Below, piece after piece: positions 24,373 through 32,852 of a stretch of DNA of 44,334 nucleotides. Origin of the DNA: Bacillota bacterium (lineage in GTDB: Bacteria; Bacillota; Syntrophomonadia; Syntrophomonadales; Syntrophomonadaceae); assembly GCA_023395515.1 (NCBI GenBank), contig JAEWZB010000049.1:1-44334 (forward strand). Direction: 5' to 3'. Made by a program: the position numbers and the translations under genes. The notes under the pieces are model-generated. The model had not been told where the DNA came from and did not search any database. It saw only the letters and a program-made list of their open reading frames with translations. Each line of letters starts with the position of its first letter. The stretch's first letter is position 1.

Positions 24373-25464
24373 TTAGGAACGTTCACTTAGCCAGCCTGAT
24401 ATTACCGGATAAGATTCCCTTTTAGCATAGCTGCCAAATACTAATCCCCCATGTCCTACCGGATATTCCCGGTAAGTTTTATCCGTTGCTGAGGAATAAT
24501 CTAAAATAGCTTTAGTTTGACCAGGTAGTACCAAATGGTCATTTTCTCCACTCATAACTAGTAATGATGCCTTAATATTAGCCATATCCACCAGCCGGCC
24601 CTTAATATAAAACTCATTTTTAACCAGCTTATTGCCTTGATACAAGTCTTTTATCCACTGGCGGTAAGCAGCTCCGGGGAAATTAGAATTATCATCAACC
24701 CATTTATTCAGGGCTTTCCATGCTGCAATAGGTGTACCTTCATCTATAGTCTTCCATAACCTGGTATAAGTCCCCCAGAAATTATTAACCGGTCTTAACA
24801 TTTTGACCCCAAAATCTATAAATTCTTTAGGTACCAGTTGAAAAGTATCAGCTACCCGGTCCGGATTAAATTCCGGTTCCTTTAACCAGGCACTAGATAC
24901 CCCCGCCTCCTTAAAATCTATAGGTGCAGCTAAATAAATCATATTTTTTATCATAGGTGAGGGATAAAGAGCCGCATACATAGTAGTTATGGTCCCACCC
25001 ATACAATAGCCTAATAGGCTTATTTCCTTAACTTTGGATATCTGGGTTACTTTAATTACGGCCCGGGATATATAGTCGTCAACTAAGTCGCCAAAACTAA
25101 GATTACGATCTTCCCAATTCCAATCTCCCCAATCCAGCATATATACATCAAAACCCTCATCAACTAAGTATTCCACTAAACTCATGCCGGGAATAAGATC
25201 TAGAATGTAGGGTTTGTTAATAAGAGCGTAAATCATTAGCAACGGCGTTTTATGCTTAATACCTTTATGGTTTACATAACGGTATAGCCTAGCCTTATTT
25301 TTTCTCCATACCACATCTTTGGGACTTAACCCCGTCTGGGGAGCAGGATCAAAAGTCAAAATTTCAGCCCATTTGCGGCTGCTGTCTAACATACGGTCAT
25401 AGTTCTCCTGCAGTCTAGCCCCTACTTCATCAGCAGAACCGCTCATCATACGCAACCTATCCAT
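24373..25464 (-). CDS. phaC: Class III/IV poly(3-hydroxyalkanoate) synthase catalytic subunit PhaC
   Basis: A 363-residue PHA synthase that polymerises (R)-3-hydroxyacyl-CoA. Catalytic Cys in LGYCMGGTITTMYAALYP, Asp in SGENDHLVLPGQTKAI and His in YPVGHGGLVFG are all present, and the conserved MLDWGDW block follows GFDVY. Length matches class III/IV PhaC (about 355-365 residues), which need a second subunit. The PhaR-like gene two positions upstream fits. ATG at 25464 is chosen (GGGAGG 8 bases upstream); it overlaps the hydratase stop by eight bases, so the two are coupled. Confidence 0.95.
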   Translation of the reverse strand: MDRLRMMSGSADEVGARLQENYDRMLDSSRKWAEILTFDPAPQTGLSPKDVVWRKNKARLYRYVNHKGIKHKTPLLMIYALINKPYILDLIPGMSLVEYLVDEGFDVYMLDWGDWNWEDRNLSFGDLVDDYISRAVIKVTQISKVKEISLLGYCMGGTITTMYAALYPSPMIKNMIYLAAPIDFKEAGVSSAWLKEPEFNPDRVADTFQLVPKEFIDFGVKMLRPVNNFWGTYTRLWKTIDEGTPIAAWKALNKWVDDNSNFPGAAYRQWIKDLYQGNKLVKNEFYIKGRLVDMANIKASLLVMSGENDHLVLPGQTKAILDYSSATDKTYREYPVGHGGLVFGSYAKRESYPVISGWLSERS

Positions 25465-25927
25465 CGAATTTTCCTCCCGCAACTAATACTGGCATTTCCT
25501 CTTTAATAACATGTCTTCGAGGTGGTATTACAATAGCTTCTCCATCAATGAGCTTTTCACCATGCTGATTATGGCAGGTAGTTTTAAGCTTTATCCGGCC
25601 AGAGTCCAACACTTCTATCACCTCAGTTTGGGCTCTAATAGTATCATTGATAAAACAAGGTCTTAAAAATCTTAAATTCTGAGTCTCATAAATAGTACCT
25701 ACTCCCGGCATCTGATTACCTACTACATTAGAAATTAAACCGGCCAGCAGCATACCGTGCACAATGCGGGTCTTAAAGTGGCCTTCCCCGGCCCGGACTT
25801 CATTGACATGCAACCAACTAAAATCACCGGTTACCCCGGCAAAAATATATAAATCAGTTTCCGTAATAGTCTTTTCTACATAACCTTTATCTCCAATTTT
25901 CAATTCACTATATGTGCGTTCAATCAT
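25457..25927 (-). CDS. phaJ: (R)-specific enoyl-CoA hydratase, PhaJ/MaoC-like
   Basis: A 156-residue hot-dog-fold hydratase. The MaoC hydratase motif is present: Asp in TGDFSWLHVNE with the paired His (DFSWLH), then TRIVHGMLLAGLISNVVG. PhaJ-type enzymes hydrate enoyl-CoA from beta-oxidation to (R)-3-hydroxyacyl-CoA, the monomer for PhaC. It sits between the PhaR-like and PhaC genes, overlapping phaC. A (R)-3-hydroxyacyl dehydratase of another pathway is possible, but the context favours PHA supply. AAAGGAG precedes the ATG. Confidence 0.9.
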   Translation of the reverse strand: MIERTYSELKIGDKGYVEKTITETDLYIFAGVTGDFSWLHVNEVRAGEGHFKTRIVHGMLLAGLISNVVGNQMPGVGTIYETQNLRFLRPCFINDTIRAQTEVIEVLDSGRIKLKTTCHNQHGEKLIDGEAIVIPPRRHVIKEEMPVLVAGGKFDG

Positions 25928-25962
25928 CTATATCCAATCTCCTTTACCCCGGATTTTAGGCC

Positions 25963-26505
25963 TTATTTTTCTTCAAGCTCCCCGGGCTGGGCAGCAGTAG
26001 TTTTTTTCTTGGTTGCTCGGGGTTCTTTACCTACAGCAGTTACCTTTTTATTTAAGTTATCCAGTTTCTTCTCTATTTGGCTTAAGTCTTGGCGCAAACC
26101 ATTTAATTCATCTTTTACCCCAGCTTGATAATCCACCATTTTAAGCAGGCTATCAGCCATACTTGCCATAGTATGGGTAAATTGAAATTCCATTTCATCA
26201 ATCTTCTCTTCCAGGGAAATTACTAATTCCGCCACCCGAGAGATATCCTTTTTAGAAGGCACCGGACTCATTTCCATGTATTTATCAATAATTTGCCGGC
26301 TGACCTTTTCATTAGATAAATGTTGATCTAAGCTCTTGTTTATGAGTCCAACAAATGTTTGAGTACTAATTAATTCTTTAAAGGCTTCCGCCCAAGCTGA
26401 TTCAGTTTTAAAATACATCTCTTTCCATAGTTCTGTGAAATCGGGAATCTGAATCTCTTCCTTGACATTATCCGGGTCCGGGTTCTTTTTGAAATCTGAC
26501 GACAT
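25963..26505 (-). CDS. PHA synthase accessory subunit, PhaR/PhaE-like
   Basis: A 180-residue soluble, mostly helical protein. The segment MEMSPVPSKKDISRVAELVI followed by a heptad coiled coil (SLEEKIDEMEFQFTH..., then ELNGLRQDLSQIEKKLDNLN) is the characteristic core shared by PhaE and PhaR subunits. The length matches class IV PhaR (about 180-200) rather than class III PhaE (above 300). The tail is Lys/Thr-rich. It leads the PhaJ-PhaC genes (35 bases before phaJ) and would be needed for synthase activity. AAAGGAG lies upstream of the ATG. Confidence 0.82.
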   Translation of the reverse strand: MSSDFKKNPDPDNVKEEIQIPDFTELWKEMYFKTESAWAEAFKELISTQTFVGLINKSLDQHLSNEKVSRQIIDKYMEMSPVPSKKDISRVAELVISLEEKIDEMEFQFTHTMASMADSLLKMVDYQAGVKDELNGLRQDLSQIEKKLDNLNKKVTAVGKEPRATKKKTTAAQPGELEEK

Positions 26506-26561
26506 TTAAGCTACTCCTTTCAACCACAATCTATCATCATTTAGCCTGATGATATTTTATA

Positions 26562-26607
26562 AAGATAAAAAAACGCGGTTATCACTTCCCTTACATGGTA
26601 ACCGCGT
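26562..26607 (-). terminator. Terminator between phasin-like gene and phaR-phaJ-phaC
   Basis: Perfect ACGCGGTTA/TAACCGCGT stem and 17-base loop followed by TTTTTTTATC on the minus strand. It separates an abundant-type phasin transcript from the synthase genes and may allow partial read-through. Confidence 0.9.
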
Positions 26608-26623
26608 AAAGTTTTTCTACTAA

Positions 26624-26965
26624 CTAAAGTTTTTCTACCTTCTTAGCTAGCTCGTCAATCTTCTTATTCATATCCATGTAATCAAAGTTAGGTAGTTCCA
26701 CATTCTCTAAGGCAGCTTTTACCGCTTCCTGCATCATAGTCTGCATTTGCACTTGGTTTTTCTTAACTTGAACCATTAATTCTTCAACTACCTTAGCAGC
26801 TTCCTCGCGGGTATTTTTTCTTTGCTCCAAATACTTTTTCACCATGTTTTCCAATTGTTCTTGTGACCAAGACATGCTGCCTAAACTAACCAGCCACATA
26901 TCCCAAAATTTTTCTACCATATTATCGGCCATAGAAAAAGTTTGATTCAATTTTTCGTTATTCAT
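26624..26965 (-). CDS. Phasin-like PHA granule protein
   Basis: A 113-residue, entirely helical amphipathic protein (MADNMVEKFWDMWLVSLGSM; Gln-rich QVKKNQVQMQTMMQEAVKAA; C-terminal coiled coil KKIDELAKKVEKL). It has no signal peptide or catalytic motif. Size, composition and the place directly upstream of the synthase genes fit a phasin coating PHA granules. No exact family signature is visible, so this is partly inferred from context. AAGGAG lies upstream of the ATG, and an 11-base palindrome lies about 36 bases upstream of the start. Confidence 0.7.
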   Translation of the reverse strand: MNNEKLNQTFSMADNMVEKFWDMWLVSLGSMSWSQEQLENMVKKYLEQRKNTREEAAKVVEELMVQVKKNQVQMQTMMQEAVKAALENVELPNFDYMDMNKKIDELAKKVEKL

Positions 26966-27000
26966 AAATAACAGCTCCTTCTCCCTCTATTTTAAAAATA

Positions 27001-27027
27001 TTTTAGTAAAGTTTACCTTTACTAAAA
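27001..27027. promoter_or_regulatory. Palindromic operator candidate upstream of the phasin gene
   Basis: Perfect 11-base inverted repeat TTTTAGTAAAG/CTTTACTAAAA with a five-base centre. The AT-rich stem and position next to the phasin start suit a repressor site better than a terminator. No regulator gene is adjacent. Confidence 0.5.
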
Positions 27028-27393
27028 AGATTACTCTGCTGGGGTTAACCATTTTGCTGAATTCCCCCCTTCATCTTGCAGCGCTTGTGAAACCAATAAC
27101 AAGAAATTGATGCAATGAATACTAAAAAAGACTCGTTATTAAGCCCAACGATTTATAGTATGGTTAGGCCTCGAGAAATATGTCTCATATGTAATGTTTG
27201 TTGATGTAAAATTTCTACGTATGGTTGTGAGATAAATAAAAGTTAAAATGATGTGTATAGTGCGGCTCAACATCTGAAGATGAATTGCATATGTTGTTGT
27301 TAAACATGTTAACATAGTTATGGCTTTTTTACTATAGTTTTCCAACATATTATGGTTTTTTTCGCGTCTGCTTAAGGATAGAAATATAGGCTC
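27028..27393. other. Intergenic region between PHA and nrd units
   Basis: About 365 AT-rich bases. A 69-codon minus-strand frame (27139-27348) has no ribosome site and low-complexity Thr/Ile composition, so I do not call it. The phasin promoter should lie at its left end; nothing else was recognised. Confidence 0.5.
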
Positions 27394-27430
27394 AAAATAA
27401 AAAAGCCTCCCTTAAAAGGAAGGTTTTTTT
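27394..27430 (-). terminator. Terminator of nrdDG
   Basis: AACCTTCC/GGGAGGCTT stem (one G-T pair) with TTTTTTATTTT on the minus strand, overlapping the nrdG stop region. The A-rich left side makes it usable in both directions. Confidence 0.85.
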
Positions 27431-28142
27431 ATAGATTCACTACCCTGACCTTTTCCACATAATGTTGGCATTGGTCGGCGATATTTTGCATTTGCTCCTT
27501 ATCATAAGGTACTACCGTCTCATAATTTACTTGCAAAGTTACCTCCGGGTTAAACTGCTGCAAGGAATAAAGTCTAGCTCCTTCTATATAGCGGGCTATG
27601 GCGATAATATCTTCCTCTTCATGTAAACCAGGAACTATAGTAGTGCGAAACTCAGCTTTTACCTGGGTAGTCAGCAGTAAATTAATACTATTTCTAATAT
27701 TAAAAAAGTCTTCTAAGCTTAAATTCCCACAGGCTTCTTGATAAGCTTTTAACTCCGGCGGGGCTTTCAAATCCATAGCTACATAGTCTAGTAATTGGTT
27801 AGTTAACAAGAACTCTAACATGGCAGAATTAGTTCCATTAGTATCTAATTTAACCAGATAGCCTAATTCCTTAACTTTTCTCACTAGTTCGGGTAAATCA
27901 TGGTGCAGGGTAGGCTCTCCTCCGGTTATAACCAGGCCATCTAAAAATCCTTTTCTCTCAGCTAGAAAGCTTAAGATTACCGGTTCGGGAACGTATTGGT
28001 CAGCTAGTTTACCCGGCCTGGTAACCAGGTGCCCATTATGACAAAATGGACACCTCAAATTACAGCCTTGAGTAAATATAACTGCGGCAATTTCACCGGG
28101 ATAATCAACTAGACTTTGTTTTATCAGACCTGCTATTTTCAT
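27429..28142 (-). CDS. nrdG: Anaerobic ribonucleotide reductase activating protein (radical SAM)
   Basis: A 237-residue radical-SAM enzyme that makes the glycyl radical on NrdD. The cluster motif is FTQGCNLRCPFCHNG (CxxxCxxC, residue 27 on), followed by the glycine-rich SAM site LVITGGEPTL. It starts immediately after the nrdD stop codon, so it is co-translated. It is longer than E. coli NrdG, as in the clostridial NrdG2/PflA-like form. Requires anaerobic conditions. Confidence 0.93.
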   Translation of the reverse strand: MKIAGLIKQSLVDYPGEIAAVIFTQGCNLRCPFCHNGHLVTRPGKLADQYVPEPVILSFLAERKGFLDGLVITGGEPTLHHDLPELVRKVKELGYLVKLDTNGTNSAMLEFLLTNQLLDYVAMDLKAPPELKAYQEACGNLSLEDFFNIRNSINLLLTTQVKAEFRTTIVPGLHEEEDIIAIARYIEGARLYSLQQFNPEVTLQVNYETVVPYDKEQMQNIADQCQHYVEKVRVVNL

Positions 28143-30260
28143 TTAATTAATAGCCTTATCAAATAATTTTCGGCCCTGGAATTCTTCTTGCTTGCCCGCA
28201 TTCCATTGGTCAACCGGTCTTAGGTAGCCTACAACTCTGGAATATACTTCGCAAACAGTCTGTTTGCCCTCTGCTTCACAGATAGGACAGGTGCTCTTCT
28301 TCCCGCTTAAATAGCCATGGGAAGGGCAAATACTAAAAGTAGGCGATAAAGTGAAGTAAGGCAACCCAAATTGATTACATACTTTGCTAACCAACTTTTT
28401 AGCCGAATCCACCGAGGGTACAGATTCACCCAGGAAGATATGGAATACGGTTCCACCAGTATATTTAGTTTGTAAATCATCTTGAATCTGCAGGGCTTTA
28501 AATAAATCATCCGTATAGTAAACCGGCAGCTGGGTTGAATTAGTATAATAAGGCTCAGCCCCATTTTTATAATCAGTCTCATTAGCCACAATTATATCTT
28601 TAAATTCCTTTTTATCCTTGCGGGCTATGCTATAGCTAACTCCTTCAGCCGGAGTAGCTTCAAGATTGTAAATATTACCGGTTTCTTCTTGATATTCGCT
28701 CAATCTGTCCCGCATGAAGTTCATAACTTCCAGGGCAAATTCGTGTCCCGGTTCACTAGCTATGTCTTGGCCCATAAAATTCAAACAAGCTTCATTCATG
28801 CCAATCAAACCAATAGTAGAAAAGTGATTTTTCCAGAACTGCCCAAACCCTTCTTTAACCCCGCGCAAATAAAACTGGGAATAGGGATATAAGCCGGAAT
28901 CAGTGAGAGTTTCTAATATTTTACGTTTAGTTTCCAGACTATCTCTGGCCATATCCATTATCTGGGCCAATCTGGCTAAGAATTCCTGCTTATCTTTAGC
29001 TAAATAGCCTATACGGCTCATATTTATAGTTACAACTCCGATAGAACCAGTCAAAGGATTAGCACCAAATAAGCCTCCGCCCCGTTTGCGCAGTTCCCGG
29101 TTATCTAACCGTAAGCGGCAGCACATACTGCGGGCATCTTCCGGGTTCATGTCAGAACCGATAAAGTTAGAGAAGTAAGGGATACCGTATCTGGCGGTCA
29201 TTTCCCATATCTTATCGTAGTTAGAGTTGTCCCAGTCAAAGTCTTCGGTAATATTGTAAGTCGGGATAGGGAAAGTAAAGACCCTTTCTTCCGCATCCCC
29301 TTCCATCATTACTTCGGCAAAAGCTTGGTTAAATATATCCATTTCCGCCTGGAAATCACCATAAACCTCATCCAGATACTTACCGCCAATTATTACCGGT
29401 TCATTCTTCATAAATTCCGGTACCTTAAGATCTAAAGTTACATTAGTAAAAGGAGTCTGAAAGCCTACCCGGGTAGGAACATTCATATTAAAAACAAATT
29501 CCTGCAAACACTGTTTAACTTGACGATAATCCAATTTATCATATCTTATAAAAGGAGCCAGCAAAGTATCAAAGTTGGAAAATGCTTGAGCACCTGCGGC
29601 TTCACCTTGCAGAGTAAAGAAGAAGTTAACAATTTGTCCTAAAATTGAACGGAAATGTTTAGCCGGCTTACTGGCCGTCTTACCTCTAACTCCCTTAAAG
29701 CCTTCTATTAATAAGTCTCTAATATCCCAGCCCACACAATATACTCCCAAAATACCTAAATCATGTATATGAAAGTCTCCGCTATTATGGGCATTACGAA
29801 CCTCGGGAGGATAAATCTGATTTAGCCAATATTGGGATACTATCAGGGATGAAATATGAAAATTCATGCCTTGCAAAGAATAGGTCATATTAGAGTTCTC
29901 TTTAATACGCCAATCATTCTTGTCCAAATAATCTCCAATTAATTTGTTGTTAAAAAGTAACTGATTAGTAGCTCTTAAATCATCATGCTGTTTACGGTAT
30001 AATATATAGGCTTTGGCGGTTCTATAGTGACCATTCTTAACTAAAGCTTTTTCTACTAAGTCTTGAATACCTTCAACTGTAGCTATTTCTTCCCCATCAA
30101 CATACTCTGCTATTTCTACGACCTTGTCAGTAAGGTCTAAAGCAGTTTGGTAATCTTTGCCGCCTACCGCTTGTACTGCTTTCCAAATAGCTTTAGTAAT
30201 TTTTTCTTTCTCAAATGGTACTATGCGGCCATCCCTTTTCTTAATCTGACTAATATCCAT
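28143..30260 (-). CDS. nrdD: Class III (anaerobic) ribonucleoside-triphosphate reductase
   Basis: A 705-residue glycyl-radical enzyme that makes dNTPs from NTPs. An N-terminal ATP-cone (about 1-90: KRDGRIVPFEKEKITKAIWK) gives allosteric control, followed by the catalytic barrel. Near the C-terminus there is a zinc site (ICPSHGYLSGKKSTCPICE) and the glycyl-radical loop RVVGYLRPVDQWNAGKQEEF. The ATG at 30260 has GAGGAGG 8 bases upstream; an earlier GTG has none. Two NrdR boxes lie upstream. The oxygen-sensitive class indicates anaerobic growth. Confidence 0.96.
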   Translation of the reverse strand: MDISQIKKRDGRIVPFEKEKITKAIWKAVQAVGGKDYQTALDLTDKVVEIAEYVDGEEIATVEGIQDLVEKALVKNGHYRTAKAYILYRKQHDDLRATNQLLFNNKLIGDYLDKNDWRIKENSNMTYSLQGMNFHISSLIVSQYWLNQIYPPEVRNAHNSGDFHIHDLGILGVYCVGWDIRDLLIEGFKGVRGKTASKPAKHFRSILGQIVNFFFTLQGEAAGAQAFSNFDTLLAPFIRYDKLDYRQVKQCLQEFVFNMNVPTRVGFQTPFTNVTLDLKVPEFMKNEPVIIGGKYLDEVYGDFQAEMDIFNQAFAEVMMEGDAEERVFTFPIPTYNITEDFDWDNSNYDKIWEMTARYGIPYFSNFIGSDMNPEDARSMCCRLRLDNRELRKRGGGLFGANPLTGSIGVVTINMSRIGYLAKDKQEFLARLAQIMDMARDSLETKRKILETLTDSGLYPYSQFYLRGVKEGFGQFWKNHFSTIGLIGMNEACLNFMGQDIASEPGHEFALEVMNFMRDRLSEYQEETGNIYNLEATPAEGVSYSIARKDKKEFKDIIVANETDYKNGAEPYYTNSTQLPVYYTDDLFKALQIQDDLQTKYTGGTVFHIFLGESVPSVDSAKKLVSKVCNQFGLPYFTLSPTFSICPSHGYLSGKKSTCPICEAEGKQTVCEVYSRVVGYLRPVDQWNAGKQEEFQGRKLFDKAIN

Positions 30261-30280
30261 AACTATATCCTCCTCAAAAA

Positions 30281-30327
30281 ACACAATATATAGTAGCTAA
30301 TTATCTTTTAACCACTATATTCAGTAT
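30281..30327. promoter_or_regulatory. Tandem NrdR boxes
   Basis: Two 16-base imperfect palindromes resembling the NrdR consensus: 30281-30296 (ACACAATATATAGTAG) and 30312-30327 (CCACTATATTCAGTAT). Their centres are 31 bases apart with a 15-base spacer, the classic three-turn spacing. They overlap the predicted start of nrdD transcription, as expected for repression by NrdR when dATP is plentiful. Confidence 0.8.
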
Positions 30328-30331
30328 ACTT

Positions 30332-30360
30332 ATTATAGGGTATGCTCTTTTTAGGAGCAA
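30332..30360 (-). promoter_or_regulatory. nrdDG promoter (sigma-A type)
   Basis: On the minus strand TTGCTC, 17 bases, TATAAT. The start point would fall near 30325, inside the second NrdR box. Confidence 0.72.
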
Positions 30361-30460
30361 ATTAAAAATAGGCTACTTTCACTCTATTTTGATGAATTAT
30401 TAGAACATTTTCTCTATTCTCATCCTTTTTTGAGCAAATACTATCTTTCTTAAAAGGCCA

Positions 30461-30495
30461 AAAATAAGCAGAGAGGCCCCAATAAACCTCTCTGC
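30461..30495 (-). terminator. Terminator of the arg operon
   Basis: Perfect GCAGAGAGG/CCTCTCTGC stem, ten-base loop, then TTATTTTTGG on the minus strand, about 110 bases after argF. Confidence 0.88.
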
Positions 30496-30605
30496 CCTTA
30501 TTATGTCACATTAAGACCTAATAACTATTATTTACTCGATATATATCATACTTACGTCCTATTTCTATTTATTGCTACAGTTCTATTTTCTTTTTCCTTA
30601 AAAAC

Positions 30606-31547
30606 TTACATGGTGAGGGCCATGATAGCCTTATGGGCATGCAGCCGGTTTTCCGCTTCATCAAATACTGCTGATGCAGGTCCGTCTATTACTTCATCAG
30701 TTATTTCCTTGCCCCTTTTGGCCGGTAAGCAGTGCAGTACTATAGCATCTTTAGCCGTATAACTCATAAGCTCTTGGTTAACCTGATAAAGAGCAAAGCA
30801 TTTTTCCTTAGTGTCGGCTTCTGCCTCTTGTCCCATACTTGCCCATACATCAGTATACACTACATCTGCTCCTTGGCAAGCCTCTTTAGGGTCCCGGACC
30901 ACACTTAATTTGGCTCCGGTTAACTCGGCATCTTCCCTAGCCAGTTTTAAAATCTGCTCATCAGGTTCAAAGCCCTCCGGGCAGGCTATAACTACATCCA
31001 TACCTACTTTAGCCCCGCCGAATAACAAGGAATGAGCTACATTATTGCCATCTCCCACATATACACATTTTAATCCTGACAAACGTCCTTTATGTTCTTC
31101 TATTGTCATTAAATCAGCTATTACCTGGGTAGGGTGCAATAAGTCGGTCAAGCCGTTAATAATGGGAATATCAGCCCATTTAGCCAATTCCAGCACTTCT
31201 TCATGATCAAAAGTTCTAATCATTACGCCATCTAGCATTCTAGCCAAGACTAAAGCCGTATCTTTTATAGTTTCCCCCCGGCCTAGCTGAATATCCCGCG
31301 GACTTAAAAACAATCCATGTCCGCCTAACTGATAAATACCTACTTCAAAAGCTACCCGGGTTCGGGTAGAAGCTTTTTGAAAAATCATCCCTAAAGTTTT
31401 ACCTTTAAGGTAATGATGAGGAATTCCTTCTTTTTGCATCTTCTTCAATTCATGACTCACTTTAAGCATATATTTAACTTCATCACTACTAAAGTCATGT
31501 ATACTTATAAAATCCCGTCCCCGCAAACTGTCGTTAACTTCAAACAA
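30606..31547 (-). CDS. argF: Ornithine carbamoyltransferase
   Basis: Carbamoyl phosphate plus ornithine gives citrulline; last gene of argCJBDF. Conserved motifs are all present: STRTR (carbamoyl phosphate), DxxxTRTFDH-like MIRTFDHEEV, HPTQ, and HCLPAKRG near the C-terminus. The likely start is TTG at 31547 with AAGGAG 8 bases upstream (313 residues). A GTG at 31556 overlaps the ribosome site, and the family usually begins near SLRGRDFISIHDFS. Cytoplasmic, trimeric family. Confidence 0.96.
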   Translation of the reverse strand: MFEVNDSLRGRDFISIHDFSSDEVKYMLKVSHELKKMQKEGIPHHYLKGKTLGMIFQKASTRTRVAFEVGIYQLGGHGLFLSPRDIQLGRGETIKDTALVLARMLDGVMIRTFDHEEVLELAKWADIPIINGLTDLLHPTQVIADLMTIEEHKGRLSGLKCVYVGDGNNVAHSLLFGGAKVGMDVVIACPEGFEPDEQILKLAREDAELTGAKLSVVRDPKEACQGADVVYTDVWASMGQEAEADTKEKCFALYQVNQELMSYTAKDAIVLHCLPAKRGKEITDEVIDGPASAVFDEAENRLHAHKAIMALTM

Positions 31548-31646
31548 AATTTTCACTCCTTTATATCTATAAAAGTTATATTTCGTTAGTTGAATGTATA
31601 AACATTCCGTCGCCAGACTAATTTTTCTTTATTGAGTTATAAAATC

Positions 31647-32837
31647 TTAAGCATTCCACTCCCTTAATGCTTCCTTAAAAATAACTACGGCCTGCTTTAC
31701 CTCAACTTCATTTACATTCAACGGAGGTACCAAGCGGACTACATTAGCCCCGGCCCCTACTAATAATAAACCCTTTTTAACACATATATTAATTAATTCC
31801 TTGACCTCAGCTTTAAATTCTATGCCGATTATAAGCCCTCGGCCTCGAATAGCCACGACCCTGCTGTCACCTATATCCTCAATAGCTGTAGTCAACTTAT
31901 TACCCATTTTAAGTACATTATCTAAAAAGTCAGGTTGATTAATAATTTCTAATACCTTATTAGCCACCGCCGTGGCCAGAGGGTTACCGCCAAAAGTTGA
32001 GGCATGATCTCCAGGAGCAAAACCGCTAGCCACCTTATCATCAGCTAACATAGCTCCAATAGGAATTCCTCCCCCTAAGGCCTTAGCTAAAGTCAGGATA
32101 TCCGGCTTGACTCCATAATGCTCACAAGCCAATAGCTTGCCGGTCCTGCCCAGACCAGTCTGCACTTCATCAAAAATTAATATAATTTCTTCCCGGTCAC
32201 ATATTTTTCTCAGGCCCCGCAAGAATTCCAGCTCCGCAGGCTTTATACCCCCTTCCCCTTGAATAGGTTCCACCATGATGGCACAAATATGTTCATTTAT
32301 AAGCTTTTCTACCGAGTTTAAATCATTATAATCCGCATACAAAAACCCGTCTAAAAGAGGATTAAAACCTTCGTGATACTTATCTTGTCCGGTGGCAGCT
32401 AAAGCTCCCATAGTCCGGCCATGAAAGGAGTTCTTAAAGGCAATAATTTGGTGACGTCCGGCTTGATTATGACGATAAAAATACTTGCGAGCCAGTTTAA
32501 TAGCGGCTTCATTAGCTTCCGCTCCGCTGTTGCAAAAGAAAGCTTTGCCTAACCCGGAGGCAGTGACAAGCTTTTCGGCTAATTCCACCTGAGGCTTATT
32601 CCAGTATAAATTAGAAACATGCCATAAATTATTAGCTTGTTCCTTAATAACTTTAATTAATTCGTCATGACAATGCCCCAGTGAGCAAACCGCAATACCG
32701 CTTACAAAATCCAGATACTGCTTGCCATTAGCGTCCCATACATAAGTTCCTTTACCTTTTACTAAAGCTAGGGGGAAACGTCCGTAAGTATTCATAACAA
32801 ACTGACTGCCTTTTCCCATATATTCATTATTAGTCAT
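31647..32837 (-). CDS. argD: Acetylornithine aminotransferase
   Basis: A 396-residue class III PLP aminotransferase converting N-acetylglutamate semialdehyde and glutamate to N-acetylornithine. Motifs include FCNSGAEANEAAIKLARKY (phosphate binding), FHGRTMGALAATGQ, LIFDEVQTGLGRTG and the PLP-lysine in LAKALGGGIPIGAML. It lies 15 bases after argB in the operon. It may also act on succinyl-ornithine or related substrates, as in the family. Confidence 0.96.
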   Translation of the reverse strand: MTNNEYMGKGSQFVMNTYGRFPLALVKGKGTYVWDANGKQYLDFVSGIAVCSLGHCHDELIKVIKEQANNLWHVSNLYWNKPQVELAEKLVTASGLGKAFFCNSGAEANEAAIKLARKYFYRHNQAGRHQIIAFKNSFHGRTMGALAATGQDKYHEGFNPLLDGFLYADYNDLNSVEKLINEHICAIMVEPIQGEGGIKPAELEFLRGLRKICDREEIILIFDEVQTGLGRTGKLLACEHYGVKPDILTLAKALGGGIPIGAMLADDKVASGFAPGDHASTFGGNPLATAVANKVLEIINQPDFLDNVLKMGNKLTTAIEDIGDSRVVAIRGRGLIIGIEFKAEVKELINICVKKGLLLVGAGANVVRLVPPLNVNEVEVKQAVVIFKEALREWNA

Positions 32838-32852
32838 TCCGGTTCTTCCTTT

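Noticed and set aside
27139..27348. 69-codon minus-strand open frame
   Set aside because: No ribosome site; low-complexity Thr/Ile/Asn sequence; no conserved pattern.
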